A stretch of 5,787 nt of DNA from Chloroflexi bacterium RBG_16_48_8 (GTDB lineage: Bacteria; Chloroflexota; Anaerolineae; Anaerolineales; E44-bin32), in NCBI GenBank assembly GCA_001795115.1, contig MGNI01000060.1, forward strand, positions 3,213 to 8,999. The letters are read 5' to 3'. Under the pieces are notes generated by a model, which ran no database searches, had not been told where the DNA came from, and saw nothing but the letters and a program-made list of their open reading frames with translations. Positions 5,202 to 5,787 of this stretch are shown in pieces. The position numbers and the translations under genes are program-made. Numbering within the stretch: position 1 is the first letter of the stretch; every line of letters starts with the position of its first letter.

Positions 5202-5787
5202 ATGGCTCGGATTGGCATGAATCCGGCACGGCATCGTAAAACAGATTATCGACCGGCTGAGGTGACAGTTGTTGTATTGGTTTACATCCCCCACTTGAGT
5301 GGTTATTGGGAACACCGATTGGATGTCCTGAAATTATGTCTTGGGACGATTTTTAAACATACCGAGGTTCCTTATGATCTTATGGTTTTCGATAATGCAT
5401 GTTGTGTAGAGGTCAAGGGATACCTGAGGGAATTGCAGGAAGGTGGACAACTCCAGTACATTCTCTCGTCGAGTGAAAATATAGGTAAGTTAGGTGCACT
5501 CCGTTTGATTTCGGGCGCAGTGCCGGGTGATGTGATCGCCTATACAGATGATGACACCTTTTTCTACCCGGGCTGGCTCTCTTCTCACCTTGAGATTCTC
5601 CGTTCCTTCCCAAAGGTGGGAATGGTGAGCGGTTCCCCCGAGCGGAGCCTGTTTGATCATGGGATACAAAGCAATTTGCGCTATGCGGAAGCGGAATCGG
5701 ATGTCCAGCTCAGTTATGGTAAGACCATCCCCGAGTCGTGGGAAAGGGAGTGGGCCGTCTCTTTGGGAAAAGATGTTCCCAGCTATC
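5202..5787 (+). CDS. GT2-like glycosyltransferase (N-terminal part, 3' end outside window)
   Basis: The frame stays open from ATG 5202 to the window edge, giving 195 residues plus one base. After a polar, basic lead of about 20 residues (MARIGMNPARHRKTDYRPAE), the GT-A domain begins with the strand VTVVVLVYI (21-29). It continues with HRLDVLKLCLGTIFKHT (38-54), YDLMVFDNA (58-66), SENIGKLGALR (91-101) and VIAYTDDDTFFYPGW (111-125). The D116-D118 triplet is the expected DxD metal/UDP-sugar site of GT2 enzymes, and FDNA corresponds to the usual V-x-D-N-[AG]-S strand. Members of this fold transfer a sugar from a nucleotide donor at the cytoplasmic membrane face. The acceptor-side half and any C-terminal membrane helices lie beyond the window. 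A good Shine-Dalgarno and the same orientation place it in the upstream operon. From memory the lead peptide resembles an N-terminus seen in related environmental proteins, so it is probably genuine and not a start-site error. Confidence 0.83.
   Translation, partial: MARIGMNPARHRKTDYRPAEVTVVVLVYIPHLSGYWEHRLDVLKLCLGTIFKHTEVPYDLMVFDNACCVEVKGYLRELQEGGQLQYILSSSENIGKLGALRLISGAVPGDVIAYTDDDTFFYPGWLSSHLEILRSFPKVGMVSGSPERSLFDHGIQSNLRYAEAESDVQLSYGKTIPESWEREWAVSLGKDVPSY

Larger units (their letters stand above)
1..5787 (+). other. Surface-glycan / nonulosonate-type biosynthesis operon fragment
   Basis: All seven genes face the same way, with junctions of -4, -14, -4, -4, +10 and +33 nt. The small overlaps, three of them ATGA or GTGA, indicate a single transcript with coupled translation. 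Content joins sugar-nucleotide synthesis (dehydratase, reductase, NeuB-like synthase, SpsF-like activator) with assembly (GT4, uncharacterised transferase, GT2-like). No promoter or terminator is visible, so both operon ends lie outside the window. Polymerase, flippase, aminotransferase, acetyltransferase and hydrolase genes are not seen here and may flank it. Confidence 0.75.

Noticed and set aside
1..5787. CRISPR, transposon, phage, toxin-antitoxin or defence system
   Set aside because: I saw no direct-repeat arrays, terminal inverted repeats, integrase/transposase motifs or nuclease-like proteins. Every stretch over 33 bases is explained by glycan genes.

Overview
The window is one continuous forward-strand operon fragment of seven genes. 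Both ends are open: the first gene lacks its 5' end and the last lacks its 3' end. All recognisable products belong to surface-polysaccharide or glycoprotein-sugar biosynthesis. They are a nucleotide-sugar 4,6-dehydratase (PseB-like), an RmlD-like sugar-nucleotide reductase, a NeuB/SpsE-like nonulosonate synthase, a GT4 glycosyltransferase, an SpsF-like cytidylyltransferase-family protein, a probable GT-A type transferase of an uncharacterised family, and a GT2-like glycosyltransferase with a DDD motif.

Layout: 1-354 dehydratase C-terminus; 351-1295 reductase; 1282-2355 NeuB-like synthase; 2352-3470 GT4; 3467-4234 SpsF-like; 4245-5168 uncharacterised transferase; 5202-end GT2-like. Junctions are 4-nt overlap, 14-nt overlap, 4-nt overlap (GTGA), 4-nt overlap (ATGA), 10-nt gap and 33-nt gap. 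This is a tightly packed, probably translationally coupled unit. I see no internal promoter, terminator, RNA gene, mobile element, repeat array or CRISPR, and no non-coding stretch over 33 bases.

Likely joint function (inference): the dehydratase makes a 4-keto-6-deoxy UDP-HexNAc. Enzymes outside the window, and possibly the reductase, modify the sugar. The NeuB-like enzyme condenses a hexose or hexosamine derivative with phosphoenolpyruvate to give a nonulosonic-acid-like sugar. The SpsF-like protein is a candidate to activate it with CTP, and the glycosyltransferases build it into a surface glycan. The usual partners (PLP aminotransferase PseC/LegC, N-acetyltransferase, NeuC/PseG hydrolase, canonical NeuA/PseF) are not in the window, so the exact sugar cannot be named. 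The NeuB-like protein departs from textbook NeuB/PseI signatures, making it the best candidate here for new chemistry.

Organism: a bacterium of roughly even base composition with Shine-Dalgarno-led genes. The terminal GT2-like protein and the uncharacterised transferase resemble, from memory only, families seen in Chloroflexota and other environmental bacteria. That is a weak taxonomic hint and cannot be confirmed from this window.
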